A DNA stretch of 64,000 nt from Rhodococcus sp. ARC_M6 (GCF_022810305.1 NZ_JALGQH010000011.1:1-64000); one strand, 5' to 3'; numbered from the stretch's first letter, positions 26,211 through 36,104 are shown. The notes: generated by a model from the letters alone, not told the origin. Made by a program: numbers and translations.

Positions 26211-29200
26211 ATGGCGAGCACAGTATCGGCGACCAAGAGCGCGGCAGCAGTATCGAATGCATCATCAGGTGGTGATCGATCGCATGATCCAGCCCTCGAG
26301 TTGGTAGCCGAACTGGCAGCAGCAGGCCAACGGCTTGTCTTCCGCCGCGGCGAAGATCTGACCTGTGTCGTGCTCTGGCCGTCCGGAGAGCCCTCCCTCT
26401 CCGACCTGTGTGAGAACTTCGAATCCCTCGGACTTCGAGTGTCGACGCACCGCCCGCTGCCGACGGTCCTGGGCTCGGCACACCATTTCACCTTCGAGCC
26501 AAGCACTTTCGACGGCGGCGCCCTGGAAAAGATGGCAGACGCTTTCGAAGCGGTCATTGCAGGCTCGACCAGCATGGACGCCTTCTCCAGCCTGATCGGC
26601 CGAGCGGACATCACCTGGCGCGACGCAGAGTTGCTGCGCGCCGCGTGCCGTTTCCTCGCTCAGGCTCGCATCGGCTTGTCCGAGAGCTACATCGTCGGAG
26701 TGCTCGGCGCCAAGCCGCTGTTCGTTCGTCAGGCAGTTGACCTGTTCACCGCGCGTTTCGATCCTGCGGTTTCGGCTCGTGAGGTGGCAACCGCTACTGC
26801 GGTTGCTGCGATCGACGAATCCGTCGACGGCGCAGACACTCTCGACGAGGACCGCGTCCTGCGCGGCGTGCGCTCGTTCCTGCAGGCCACCCTGCGCACC
26901 AACTGGTACCTGCGGAGCGACGCCGGTCAGTCGTTGCCGTACGCGTCGTTCAAGATCGATTCGCAGTTGCTGTCCACCCCGCAGAAGACTGTGCCGTTCC
27001 GCGAAATCTATGTCAGCGCACCCAATGTCGAGGGCGTGCATCTGCGCAGCTCCTCGGTGGCGCGCGGCGGTTTGCGTTGGTCCGACCGCTACGAGGATTT
27101 CCGTACCGAGGCCCTGAGCCTCATGAAGACCCAGAGTGTCAAGAACTCGCCCATCGTTCCGTCCGGAGCCAAGGGCGCGTTTGTTGTTCGCGGAACGTCT
27201 TCTCCGACACCGGCACAGGTGCAGGAGTCGTACAGCACCTTCATTCGCGGTCTCCTCGACGTCGTCGACAACATCGTCGACGGTGAACTGGTACGCCCGG
27301 CGGAAATTGTCGAATACGACGGTGAGGACTCGTACCTCGTTGTAGCGGCAGACAAGGGAACCGCTCGGTTCTCCGATGTCGCCAATGGCATCGCGGTCGA
27401 GCGCGGTTTCTGGCTCGGCGACGCCTTCGCCTCCGGCGGCAGCGCCGGCTACGACCATAAGGCTATGGGCATTACCGCGCGCGGCGCGTGGGTGGCTGTG
27501 AGGCGCCATTTCGCCGAACGTGACCTCGACGTGGACACCGACCCGTTCACCGTGGCCGGCATCGGCGACATGTCCGGCGACGTGTTCGGCAACGGAATGT
27601 TGCTCTCGCACAAGATTCGTCTGGTCGCGGCTTTCGATCACCGCCACATCTTCATCGACCCGAACCCCGACGCCGAGGCAACGTTCGCCGAGCGCGCTCG
27701 CCTGTTCACTGTGCCGCGCTCGTCGTGGGACGACTTCGATCGCACCGTGATGTCCGAAGGCGGCGGAGTCTGGCCGCGCAGTGCGAAGTCGATTCGTCTG
27801 CCCGTAGAAGCCCGTGCAGCACTCGGAATCACTGCGGAATCGTTGACCCCGCAAGAACTGATCCGGGCCATCCTGTGTGCCCCAGTGGATCTCCTGTGGA
27901 ACGGTGGCGTCGGCACGTATGTGAAGGCGTCGGCGGAAAGCAATGTCGACGCGGCCGACCCGTCCAACGACGGTGTGCGCGTCAGTGCCGACGAACTGCG
28001 CGCGAGCGTGGTGGGAGAGGGCGGCAACCTCGGATTCACGCAGCGTGCACGCATCGAATATGCCGCTGCCGGTGGACGAATCAATGCTGACTTCATCGAC
28101 AATGCTGCCGGTGTCGCGACGTCCGACCGTGAGGTCAACATCAAGATCGCACTGGCGGAGCTGGATGCAACGTCCCGGAATGCACTCCTCGCTGCCGCTC
28201 AGGACGAGGTAGCCGACTCGGTCCTGAAAGCCAGTGCCGACCAAACGCTGGCGATCAGTCTGGCCGAGCACCGCGCTCCGGCACTACTCGATCAGCACGA
28301 ACGATTGATCGAAGATCTTGTCTCGGCCGGCGCCATGAAGCGGGTCGAAGAATCCCTGCCGGACGCCAAGGCGCTTGCCGTTCGCGCCCAGGCAGGCCAG
28401 GGTCTATTGCGGCCCGAACTTGCTGTGCTGGTTGCTCAGTCGAAGAACGTGCTCACGGCCGAGCTGGGTGCTTCGGCAGTCCCCGACAATCAGATTTTTG
28501 CCGATCGACTTCCGCAGTACTTCCCGTCGTCGGTCGTCGAGGCTGCGCCTGACGCCGTGCGGTCGCATCGGCTCGGACGCGACATCATCATCACCTCCGT
28601 GGTCGACGAACTGGTCAACCGCGTCGGGCCGGGCGTGCTGTTCCGCCTGGAAGAGCACCTGGGAGTGCGCAGCCCGGAAGCTGCACTTGCCTATGCCGTG
28701 GTGAGTGAAGTTCTCGGTACCGAGGATCTGCGCAGCGAGATTCTGAATTCGGATCTCAGCGCTGGCGATCAGTTGAAGTCCCTCGACCGACTGCAGCAGT
28801 TGCTGGAATCGGAAATGAGCTGGGTACTGCGCCGGCCAGGAGCTGCCGGACGGTTCATCGTGAACCCCCGCGCTGACATCGACCGGTGGTCTGCACCTGT
28901 CCGAGAGCTCACCCGTGGGCTGTCGGCGAACGAACGCATCAACGATTCCTTCGGCGCCTTGGCGCTGGCTGACATTGCGTTGCAAGAGAATACGACTGTT
29001 CAAGACGCTGCATCGCTCTACCGCGAGCTCTCGGTAGCCCTCGATCTGGGCGACGTACTCGGTGGCGTCGAAGTTGCCGCCGGAGCCTCGCACTGGGAGG
29101 TCATGGGTAGCGCCGCCGTCCACGCACGCTTGACTGCGCGATTCGCGGACCTGGTGTCGGGAGCGCTGGGTGAAGGTGTCGAGGGTGTTGTCGAGCTGTG

Positions 29201-29366
29201 GAAGGCTGCCAATCCCGAAGCCTTGCAAAGGTTCACGGATTTGATGACCAGCGTGCGCCGTAGCGGGGCGTTGGACACGGCAAAGCTGTGCACCGTCGAC
29301 GCCGAGCTCGAACTTCTCGTTCGAGGCGCTTCGACTTTCGCGTCAGCGGCTCTCCCAAGCGAGTAG
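26211..29366 (+). CDS. gdh: NAD-specific glutamate dehydrogenase, large (GDH-115) class
   Basis: 1051 residues, the size of the 115-kDa class rather than the 180-kDa Streptomyces class or 50-kDa hexameric enzymes. The catalytic core shows VHLRSSSVARGGLRWSDR, the lysine-rich stretch SLMKTQSVKNSPIVPSGAKG, AGYDHKAMGITARGAW and GIGDMSGDVFGNGML, followed by FIDPNPD and LLWNGGVGTYVK. GGAGG lies nine bases before ATG 26211. The enzyme deaminates glutamate to 2-oxoglutarate with NAD, feeding nitrogen catabolism; transaminases such as GabT would supply its glutamate. The 3' end overlaps the convergent PucR-type gene by 24 bases. Confidence 0.92.
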   Translation: MASTVSATKSAAAVSNASSGGDRSHDPALELVAELAAAGQRLVFRRGEDLTCVVLWPSGEPSLSDLCENFESLGLRVSTHRPLPTVLGSAHHFTFEPSTFDGGALEKMADAFEAVIAGSTSMDAFSSLIGRADITWRDAELLRAACRFLAQARIGLSESYIVGVLGAKPLFVRQAVDLFTARFDPAVSAREVATATAVAAIDESVDGADTLDEDRVLRGVRSFLQATLRTNWYLRSDAGQSLPYASFKIDSQLLSTPQKTVPFREIYVSAPNVEGVHLRSSSVARGGLRWSDRYEDFRTEALSLMKTQSVKNSPIVPSGAKGAFVVRGTSSPTPAQVQESYSTFIRGLLDVVDNIVDGELVRPAEIVEYDGEDSYLVVAADKGTARFSDVANGIAVERGFWLGDAFASGGSAGYDHKAMGITARGAWVAVRRHFAERDLDVDTDPFTVAGIGDMSGDVFGNGMLLSHKIRLVAAFDHRHIFIDPNPDAEATFAERARLFTVPRSSWDDFDRTVMSEGGGVWPRSAKSIRLPVEARAALGITAESLTPQELIRAILCAPVDLLWNGGVGTYVKASAESNVDAADPSNDGVRVSADELRASVVGEGGNLGFTQRARIEYAAAGGRINADFIDNAAGVATSDREVNIKIALAELDATSRNALLAAAQDEVADSVLKASADQTLAISLAEHRAPALLDQHERLIEDLVSAGAMKRVEESLPDAKALAVRAQAGQGLLRPELAVLVAQSKNVLTAELGASAVPDNQIFADRLPQYFPSSVVEAAPDAVRSHRLGRDIIITSVVDELVNRVGPGVLFRLEEHLGVRSPEAALAYAVVSEVLGTEDLRSEILNSDLSAGDQLKSLDRLQQLLESEMSWVLRRPGAAGRFIVNPRADIDRWSAPVRELTRGLSANERINDSFGALALADIALQENTTVQDAASLYRELSVALDLGDVLGGVEVAAGASHWEVMGSAAVHARLTARFADLVSGALGEGVEGVVELWKAANPEALQRFTDLMTSVRRSGALDTAKLCTVDAELELLVRGASTFASAALPSE

Positions 29367-30860
29367 CGAGAGCAATAGTTCAGCCCTGACTCTTGCCTGA
29401 CCGAGGTCGCATCGCAGCAGTTCTTCGATGCGAGTGATGCGACCTCGGAGGGTGTGTCGATGCACGCCGAGTTCGGCTGCAGCGGACTCCCATTGGCCGT
29501 TTGCCTCGAGATAGGCGCGCAGTGAGGTCGTGAGCGCGGTTCCATGTGCGTGGTCATGTGCGGTCAATACCGGAATGGTGTTGGCAGCCAGGGCGACAAG
29601 AGCTTCCCGGGCAGGTTCGGATGCCAGAATCGTGGAACCGGTGAGAGCGTCGAACTCGATGATGCGCTCGGTGGCGGTCGTGAGGTTGGCTGCGGCCCGC
29701 GCCTGGATTAGCGCGCGTGGAGCGTCGAGCAATCGGTGTGCCGTGCTGATCCCGGCACGTACGGCCTTGGCCTCGTTGGGGGAGAGTTGCGCGAGAAAGG
29801 TTTTCGCGGTCTCCACGGTGTCGGTACCTCGCAGGAGAACCGTGAGCGCGGTGGAATCGACTTGCGCAAAAATTGGTCGGCCGGCGCGGGCGAGTGCACT
29901 GTCGAATTCCCGGAGAACTGAGCTCAGAGCAGATCCGCGGACATGGACCACGCGAACGAACCCGCTGGTGTCGCCGGCCTCGTCGAGATACGACGGGACG
30001 TTGTCGTCGGAGATTCTTCCGTCGAGGAGGAGTCCGAATGCCATGGAGTTCAACCGGGTTCGCTCGGCACGCAGGCGTACCGGCTTCTCCAATTCCAGCG
30101 TGAGTAGCGAGACAGCGTGTCCGAGGAGTACTCGGTCGATGTTGCTGAGTGGTCCGGTGCCCGCCATCGCGAGATAGCCGTGCCAACTGCCGGTCACGCC
30201 GACAGGGGAGAGGGTCAAAGTCCGCTCGGGAGTGCTCTGCGAGATCGATGCCGGAGCGTTGGGATCTCGGGTGGTGGCGGCTACCGCGCGCACCTCGGCA
30301 ATGAGCGCCTTGTGATTGGTGGGGTGCACCGCTGTGAGTCGATCGCCCACAAACGCGACCGAAGTTTTTGTGGCTGCCGCCAACTCACGCACAATCGCGG
30401 ATACACCGCCGCGCAACGCAACCCGGGTGATACGCGTCTGCACCTCCGCCGCGCGCAAGACCGATTCGTATTCCTGCTGGCTCAAGCGGGTCATCACGGC
30501 GCGTGTCACTGCCGCGAACGGGGTGGTGAACGGGACTTCGAGCACTGGCAGTCCCCGGTTTTCGGCCGCTGCCAGCAGGTCCAGCGGCACGGCCTCGTGA
30601 GAAAGCCCCGTTCCGAAACCCAGAGCCGATACTTCTGCGGCGGCCAGTCGGTCGATGTACTCGGTGTAGTCGGCGGTGCTCGCGGCCACCAAAGCAAGCC
30701 CGGTAGTGAGGACCAACTCGCCGCCGGAAAGCCAGGGAGTGGGGTCTGTCAGCTCGGTGGCCTGCGCAAACGTCACTGGCTGCGTAGACGCACTGCGGTT
30801 AGTCAGCAGTTTCAGCGAGAGGTGCCGCTGGAGTAGTAGCCACGAGATCGGAACTGTCAC
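29343..30860 (-). CDS. PucR-family transcriptional regulator
   Basis: 505 residues from GTG 30860; the open frame runs far upstream but overlaps gabT antisense and is not coding there. An N-terminal PucR domain (LTDPTPWLSGGELVLTTGL, LGFGTGL, RGLPVLEVPFTTPFAAVTRA) is followed by a GGDEF-like central region and a C-terminal helix-turn-helix (AAELGVHRHTLRGRITRIEEL). PucR proteins activate amino acid, GABA and purine catabolism; GabR of Corynebacterium and similar proteins lie beside gabTD. It is divergent from gabT, its most likely target. Confidence 0.9.
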   Translation of the reverse strand: MTVPISWLLLQRHLSLKLLTNRSASTQPVTFAQATELTDPTPWLSGGELVLTTGLALVAASTADYTEYIDRLAAAEVSALGFGTGLSHEAVPLDLLAAAENRGLPVLEVPFTTPFAAVTRAVMTRLSQQEYESVLRAAEVQTRITRVALRGGVSAIVRELAAATKTSVAFVGDRLTAVHPTNHKALIAEVRAVAATTRDPNAPASISQSTPERTLTLSPVGVTGSWHGYLAMAGTGPLSNIDRVLLGHAVSLLTLELEKPVRLRAERTRLNSMAFGLLLDGRISDDNVPSYLDEAGDTSGFVRVVHVRGSALSSVLREFDSALARAGRPIFAQVDSTALTVLLRGTDTVETAKTFLAQLSPNEAKAVRAGISTAHRLLDAPRALIQARAAANLTTATERIIEFDALTGSTILASEPAREALVALAANTIPVLTAHDHAHGTALTTSLRAYLEANGQWESAAAELGVHRHTLRGRITRIEELLRCDLGQARVRAELLLSLLAWESR

Positions 30861-30989
30861 CTGAGTAAGGCTAGCGGCCGATGCCGATATGGAGTAGGCC
30901 TGAACCAGAGGATGTCCATTTCGGCAGGGCTCGGACCGGTTCGCGCGTCGCATACTCGAATGCAATACACAAACAGAGAGGGTGGTCAC

Positions 30990-32354
30990 ATGAGTGCAAT
31001 CGAATACAGGCTTCCGCAGGAACGTCGCATCGTCACGGAGTTCCCGGGCCCGCGCTCGGCTGCGCTCGCAGAGCGTCGTAAGAAGGTTGTCGGCGCCGGC
31101 GTCGCATCCACCCTCCCGGTCTACGTTGCCGATGCAGACGGCGGCGTCATCGTCGACGTCGACGGCAACTCGCTGATCGACCTCGGTGCCGGCATTGCCG
31201 TGACCAGTGTCGGCGCGTCCAACCCGGCCGTCGTTGCCGCAGTCCAGGACCAGGTCGCGCACTTCACGCACACCTGCTTCATGATCGCGCCGTACGAGGG
31301 CTACGTCGAGGTCGCCGAGCGTCTGGCAGAGCTCACCCCCGGTGACCACGAGAAGCGTTCCGTTCTGTTCAACAGTGGTGCAGAAGCTGTCGAGAACGCC
31401 GTGAAGATCGCCCGCCACGCTACGGGTCGCGACGCAGTTGTCGTCTTCGATCACGCGTACCACGGCCGCACCAACCTCACGATGGCGCTGACTTCCAAGT
31501 CCATGCCGTACAAGAGCGGCTTCGGACCGTTCGCCCCCGAGGTTTACCGCGTACCGATGTCCTATCCCTTCCGTGAGGGCCTCAACTACGACGGTTCGAA
31601 GATCACCGGTGAGCAGGCCGCACAGCGCGCCATCACGATGATCGAGAAGCAGGTCGGCGCAGCCAACACCGCAGCCATCCTCATCGAGCCCATCCAGGGC
31701 GAGGGCGGATTCATCGTTCCCGCAGAAGGATTCCTGCCGACGCTCGTCGCCTGGGCCAAGGAAAACGGCATTGTCTTCATCGCCGACGAGGTCCAGACCG
31801 GCTTCGCTCGCACCGGTTCCTGGTTCGCCAGCGACCACGAGGGCATCGTCCCCGACCTGATGACGCTTGCCAAGGGCATCGCCGGCGGCATGCCGCTCGC
31901 AGCTGTCACCGGCCGCGCAGAGCTCATCGACGCTGTCCACCCGGGCGGCCTCGGCGGCACCTACGGCGGTAACCCTGTCGCCTGTGCTGCTGCATTGGCG
32001 TCCATCGACCAGATGCGTGAACTCGATATGGCTGCTCGCGCACGCACCATCGAGAGCACCGTCGTCAGCCGAATCAACGCGCTGGCCAAGGAACTCGACG
32101 TCATCGGTGACGTTCGTGGCCGCGGCGCCATGCTCGCCATCGAGTTCGTCAAGCCTGGCGGTCAGGAGCCGGACGCTGATATCACCAAGGCGATCGCAGC
32201 TGCCTGCCTCGCAGCCGGTGTCGTGATCCTGACCTGCGGTACCTACGGCAACGTCGTCCGTCTGCTCCCGCCGCTGGTTATCTCCGAGGAGCTGCTCGAC
32301 GACGCACTGACTGTCCTCGAAACCGCTATTCGCACTGCAGCACAGGAGAACTGA
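30990..32354 (+). CDS. gabT: 4-aminobutyrate/5-aminovalerate aminotransferase
   Basis: 454 residues from ATG 30990 (GAGAGGGTGG upstream). Class III aminotransferase: GVASTLPVYVADADGGVIVD, NSGAEAVENAVKIAR, VVFDHAYHGRTNLTMALTSK, the acid in FIADEVQTGFARTG and the PLP lysine in MTLAKGIAGGMPLAAVTGR. It moves the amino group of GABA (or 5-aminovalerate) to 2-oxoglutarate, giving succinate semialdehyde (or glutarate semialdehyde) and glutamate. It lies one base before gabD and downstream of the divergent PucR regulator. The usual family length is 420-450 residues. Confidence 0.94.
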   Translation: MSAIEYRLPQERRIVTEFPGPRSAALAERRKKVVGAGVASTLPVYVADADGGVIVDVDGNSLIDLGAGIAVTSVGASNPAVVAAVQDQVAHFTHTCFMIAPYEGYVEVAERLAELTPGDHEKRSVLFNSGAEAVENAVKIARHATGRDAVVVFDHAYHGRTNLTMALTSKSMPYKSGFGPFAPEVYRVPMSYPFREGLNYDGSKITGEQAAQRAITMIEKQVGAANTAAILIEPIQGEGGFIVPAEGFLPTLVAWAKENGIVFIADEVQTGFARTGSWFASDHEGIVPDLMTLAKGIAGGMPLAAVTGRAELIDAVHPGGLGGTYGGNPVACAAALASIDQMRELDMAARARTIESTVVSRINALAKELDVIGDVRGRGAMLAIEFVKPGGQEPDADITKAIAAACLAAGVVILTCGTYGNVVRLLPPLVISEELLDDALTVLETAIRTAAQEN

Positions 32355-32355
32355 C

Positions 32356-33801
32356 ATGTCGAACGTCTCGGAACTTCTCGATTCTGTACCCAAGGGCATC
32401 TGGCTCGGTGGCAAGCTTGTTCCGGCTGAGAAGACCTTTGCGGTCTACAACCCGGCAACCGGTGAAGAGTTGGCTCAGGTAGCCGACGCCACTGCCGCTG
32501 ACGGCATCCGCGCACTCGACCTCGCTGCTGCGGCACAGGAAGATTGGGCAGCTACCCCGGCTCGAGTCCGTGGCGAGATCTTGCGCCGCGCATTCGAACT
32601 GTTGCATGCCCGCGCCGAGGACTTCGCGCTGATGATGACCCTGGAAATGGGTAAGTCGTTGGCCGAGGCTCGCGGTGAGGTCAACTACGGCGGCGAGTTC
32701 CTGCGCTGGTTCAGCGAAGAAGCAGTCCGCATCGGTGGACGCTTCACTCAGGCTCCGGCCGGCAACGGTCGCATCCTCGTCACCAAGGGACCCGTCGGAC
32801 CGGTTCTCGCGATTACTCCGTGGAACTTCCCGCTGGCCATGGGAACTCGCAAGATCGGACCGGCTCTCGCTGCCGGTTGCACCATCATCGTGAAGCCGGC
32901 GGAGGACACTCCGCTGACCATGCAGCTTCTCGGTCAGGTGTTTGCCGACGCAGGTCTGCCCGACGGCGTGCTCTCCATTCTCCCGACCTCCGATGCAGCT
33001 TCCATCAGTGGACCGCTGATGGAAGACGCGCGTCTGCGCAAGGTCACCTTCACCGGCTCCACCGGCATTGGAAAGCTGTTGGTGCGCAATGCGGCTGACA
33101 AGTTGCTCCGTACGTCCATGGAACTGGGCGGCAACGCTCCGTTCATCGTGTTCGACGACGCCGACATCGACGCCGCTGTCGACGGCGCCATGATCGCGAA
33201 GATGCGTAACGGCGGCGAGGCGTGCACCGCGGCCAACCGCATCTACGTCGCGAACTCGGTCCGCGAAGAGTTCACCGAGAAATTCACGGCCAAGGTCGCT
33301 GCACTGAAGGTGGGTGCCGGCGACGCCGAGGGCACCAACATCGGACCGCTGATCAACACCAAGCAGCTCGCAACCGTCACCGGACTCGTCAATGACGCTG
33401 TGTCCAAGGGCGCTCGCGTTCGCACCGGTGGATCGGCACCCGAAGGTCCCGGCTTCTTCTTCACCCCGACGGTCCTCGATCAGGTTCCCGCCGATGCGCG
33501 CCTGCTCAAGGAAGAGATCTTCGGACCCGTTGCAGCCGTGGTCGGTTTCGACACCGAAGACGAAGCGGTTGCAGCAGCCAACAACACGGAGTTCGGTCTG
33601 GTGGCGTACTTCTACACCCGCGACATCGACCGCGCGATGCGCGTCTCGGCCAAGCTGGACACCGGCATGGTCGGCGTCAACCGCGGCGCGATCTCCGACG
33701 CTGCAGCACCTTTCGGTGGCGTCAAGGAATCGGGCTTCGGCCGTGAAGGCGGAACCGAAGGTATCGACGAGTACCTCGATACCAAGTACGTAGCGCTGTA
33801 A
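32356..33801 (+). CDS. gabD: succinate-semialdehyde dehydrogenase, NADP type
   Basis: 481 residues of the aldehyde dehydrogenase superfamily: cofactor loop ITPWNFPLAMGTRKIGPALA, FTGSTGIGKLL, general base Glu in MELGGNAPFIVFDDAD and nucleophile Cys in NGGEACTAANRIYVA. The GxxCTAANR context is typical of GabD/DavD. It starts one base after the gabT stop with AGGAGAAC as ribosome site, so both form an operon. It completes conversion of GABA to succinate, or of 5-aminovalerate to glutarate. A strong terminator follows. Confidence 0.94.
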   Translation: MSNVSELLDSVPKGIWLGGKLVPAEKTFAVYNPATGEELAQVADATAADGIRALDLAAAAQEDWAATPARVRGEILRRAFELLHARAEDFALMMTLEMGKSLAEARGEVNYGGEFLRWFSEEAVRIGGRFTQAPAGNGRILVTKGPVGPVLAITPWNFPLAMGTRKIGPALAAGCTIIVKPAEDTPLTMQLLGQVFADAGLPDGVLSILPTSDAASISGPLMEDARLRKVTFTGSTGIGKLLVRNAADKLLRTSMELGGNAPFIVFDDADIDAAVDGAMIAKMRNGGEACTAANRIYVANSVREEFTEKFTAKVAALKVGAGDAEGTNIGPLINTKQLATVTGLVNDAVSKGARVRTGGSAPEGPGFFFTPTVLDQVPADARLLKEEIFGPVAAVVGFDTEDEAVAAANNTEFGLVAYFYTRDIDRAMRVSAKLDTGMVGVNRGAISDAAAPFGGVKESGFGREGGTEGIDEYLDTKYVAL

Positions 33802-33811
33802 GTTCTTTCAC

Positions 33812-33856
33812 AAAATGAGGGCCTCACCGAATTTTTCGGTGAGGCCCTCATTTTTG
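33812..33856. terminator. bidirectional rho-independent terminator after gabD
   Basis: Arms of 20 perfectly paired bases (33812-33831 and 33835-33854) with a three-base TTT loop; an A tract on one side and T tract on the other let it serve both gabD and the convergent flavin reductase gene. Confidence 0.92.
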
Positions 33857-33876
33857 TCTGTTCGCGCAGTGGCTTG

Positions 33877-34437
33877 TTATTCGCCCAGCGGTGTGGGGCG
33901 GTAGTACTTGCCCTCGTGATAGAGCAGCGGTGCGGCAGCGGAGTCGTCGTCCTCGTCGGCGTGGACGCGGGTGACGAGTCCGATAACCAACGTATGGTCG
34001 CCGACCGGGATCAGCTGATCGACCGTGACCCGCATCCAGCTGGGGGTGCCGTGCAGCACGGGCTCGCCGGTATCGAGTACTGCCCACAGTGATTCGTCGG
34101 CAAAACGCTGATCGGCACTACGCGCAAAACGCTGGGCCAGATGCTGTTGGTGCTCACCGAGAAGGTGGATGACCAATGATTCGGCTGCCTTGAGTGCAGT
34201 GATGCTTGACGACGTCTCGGCGATGTTGAACGTCACGAGCGGAGGTTCGAGCGAGATCGAGGAAAACGAGGTGGCCGTGAAACCCACTGGGCCGGTGCCG
34301 GAGTTGAGAGTGACAACAGTGACTCCCGCGGGGTGGCGACCCAATGCAGCGCGATAGTCGGCGGCACAGATGCCGGTGGACAGCTCGGGTGTTCGGGGCG
34401 TGGTGTCAGTCAACGTGGGCTCTCCGGTAGGACGCAA
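33877..34437 (-). CDS. flavin reductase-domain protein (two-component oxygenase partner type)
   Basis: 186 residues matching the FMN-binding split-barrel flavin reductase family: [56 protein letters not shown]-like text, and a C-terminal [17 protein letters not shown] ending in [11 protein letters not shown]. Such proteins reduce FMN with NAD(P)H and pass it to an oxygenase. No partner oxygenase is adjacent; the truncated luciferase-like gene at 15977 is far away. The start at 34437 is GTG; a TTG start a few codons in is possible. Confidence 0.87.
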   Translation of the reverse strand: MRPTGEPTLTDTTPRTPELSTGICAADYRAALGRHPAGVTVVTLNSGTGPVGFTATSFSSISLEPPLVTFNIAETSSSITALKAAESLVIHLLGEHQQHLAQRFARSADQRFADESLWAVLDTGEPVLHGTPSWMRVTVDQLIPVGDHTLVIGLVTRVHADEDDDSAAAPLLYHEGKYYRPTPLGE

Positions 34438-34488
34438 GGATGTTCGCCCAACTATAGGACGCAGTCGGGGTGCGTGGGCTGCAGACGA

Positions 34489-34962
34489 TCAGTCCATCTC
34501 TACGGCGAGGCCCGCTGTGATTCGCAGAAGTTCCGGATATGTCGTCCGGAAGACGGTATTGGGGTGGCCTGCTGAGGCCCACAAAATCGGGTATTGCGCG
34601 AGGGCTGTGTCGACGTAGGTCGGCAGGTTGGTGGGGTGCCCGAGGGGCGCAACTCCGCCGATGGGCTGACCCGTCGCTGACTTTGCCAGCTCGAGGGGAG
34701 CTCGCGTCAGCGTGCCTTCGAGGCGTTCACCGGTGGCCTTCAGATTGACTTGATGCGCGCCCGACACCAGCAATAACACCGGTTCGTCGTCAAGGAGGAA
34801 GACGAGTGACTTCGTGATTGCGCCAACCTCCACCCCAACAGCTGCCGCAGCTTCTTCGGCAGTGTGCGTCGCGTCGGCTTGCGTGACTATGACGCCGTGG
34901 TGACCGCGAGCGATCAAGGTCTCGGCGACGTGCGAAGCGCTGGGGTGGAGGAGGCTCGTCAT
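34489..34962 (-). CDS. YbaK/EbsC-family aminoacyl-tRNA deacylase-like protein
   Basis: 157 residues from ATG 34962. The YbaK fold is clear: HTAEEAAAAVGVEVGAITKSLVFLLDDEPVLLLVSG, with the conserved Lys in ITKSLVF, and GQPIGGVAPLGHPTNLPTYVD. Family members clear mischarged Cys- or Ala-tRNA(Pro). It lies 16 bases after the membrane protein gene on the same strand and may share its message. The start is chosen by homology, as the longer frame runs into the neighbour's coding sequence. Confidence 0.88.
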   Translation of the reverse strand: MTSLLHPSASHVAETLIARGHHGVIVTQADATHTAEEAAAAVGVEVGAITKSLVFLLDDEPVLLLVSGAHQVNLKATGERLEGTLTRAPLELAKSATGQPIGGVAPLGHPTNLPTYVDTALAQYPILWASAGHPNTVFRTTYPELLRITAGLAVEMD

Positions 34963-34978
34963 GGATTCCAGAGTAGGA

Positions 34979-36067
34979 CTAGTCGACGATTGCGACATCC
35001 GGAGTCGGTGACGTGCCCCGAAGCTTTCGGGTTCGGCGCAACGTGAATCCAAAGAGAAGGACGGCGCCGATCAGGGCGTACAGGAAGAGCGTCAAGGCCG
35101 GCTGACCGATTCCGACGTTGTTGAAATACACGATGCTGCGAACGCCTTCGGTGCCCGCGCCGGGCGTGATCCAGCGGCCGATAGCAGCGTAGAACGACGG
35201 AATGATGTTGGAGCCGAAAGCGCCTCCGGCGCTGGGGTTACCGAGGATGACGAACACTGCGATGGCCAGTGGAACTGCAAGGATACCGATTGCTGCTCGA
35301 AGTCCGAGGGTGAACATTGCGGTTCCGAACACGACGGCAGTGCCCAGAATCGAGAGTGGCAGCCAGTGGCCCGCAAACGTGCCGAGAACGTGCGAGGTGA
35401 TGAGCGCGCCCAACGCTCCCGAGATGATCGAGTAGATCGCGATGACGCCGGTGTGGGCGCCGGCCTGGCGGAGAGTCTTCGGTGCACCGATGAACAATCC
35501 GATTGCCGCGGCGAAGAGGTATCCGCCGACCACCCAGCCGACGGCGAGGTAGAAGCCGGAGAGGCCACGATTGTCGTGAGCGCCGACGGGGATCTCGTCG
35601 CGCACGACGAACTCCCGGTTCTGGCTCTGCTCGACCTGGGCGAAGACTGCTTCGAGCGACGTAGCGATCGAACTACCACCGGCACTGGCGGTGATCAGCA
35701 TGTCGGGGCCCGTGGGATTGATGACAAATGCGCCCTGGATCTCGCGGTCGTGGAGCATCCGACGGGCCGTGGCGGTGTTGTCGATGACCTGGGCACTCAG
35801 GGGGCTGCCGTCGATAGCGTTGAGCTTGTCGGCGACCTGCTGGTCCATGCCCGCGGGAATTCCCTGGTCCGCGATGACCGCGATTTCGATGTCGCGGGGC
35901 GTCGGCTGATGGAACGCGGCGACGTAGCTGAGGATGAAGCCCATCTGCAGCAGGAGTACGCCGGCGAACAGTGCCGCCATGACTTTGGTGGCGCCGTATT
36001 TCACCACCAGGTTGTCGTGGTGGTGTTCGTCGGTGCCTGCGTTCGGTGCCGGAAGTGTAGTGGTCAC
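34979..36067 (-). CDS. ABC-2/YhgE-type membrane protein (DUF3533-like)
   Basis: 362 residues from GTG 36067. One N-terminal membrane helix (VMAALFAGVLLLQMGFILSYV) is followed by a roughly 140-residue extracytoplasmic domain (IEIAVIADQGIPAGMDQQVA, MLHDREIQGAFVINPTG) and then about five membrane helices. This is the YhgE/Pip or ABC-2 permease-like plan, with no ATPase gene beside it. It probably exports something, as TetR-controlled members of this group often do. It is divergent from tetR, with two palindromes in the 68-base gap. Confidence 0.8.
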   Translation of the reverse strand: MTTTLPAPNAGTDEHHHDNLVVKYGATKVMAALFAGVLLLQMGFILSYVAAFHQPTPRDIEIAVIADQGIPAGMDQQVADKLNAIDGSPLSAQVIDNTATARRMLHDREIQGAFVINPTGPDMLITASAGGSSIATSLEAVFAQVEQSQNREFVVRDEIPVGAHDNRGLSGFYLAVGWVVGGYLFAAAIGLFIGAPKTLRQAGAHTGVIAIYSIISGALGALITSHVLGTFAGHWLPLSILGTAVVFGTAMFTLGLRAAIGILAVPLAIAVFVILGNPSAGGAFGSNIIPSFYAAIGRWITPGAGTEGVRSIVYFNNVGIGQPALTLFLYALIGAVLLFGFTLRRTRKLRGTSPTPDVAIVD

Positions 36068-36104
36068 GATGAGTCCTGATCTTGTCGAAAGCAAAGAGCT
36101 TGTC

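Noticed and set aside
26265-28271. 668-residue antisense frame inside the glutamate dehydrogenase gene
   Set aside because: Mirror of a long high-GC gene; no start site, no domains.
30861-32414. Upstream extension of the PucR-type frame, giving over 1000 residues
   Set aside because: It runs antisense through gabT, has no family resemblance there and arises from high GC at the third codon position. The PucR domain begins right after GTG 30860.
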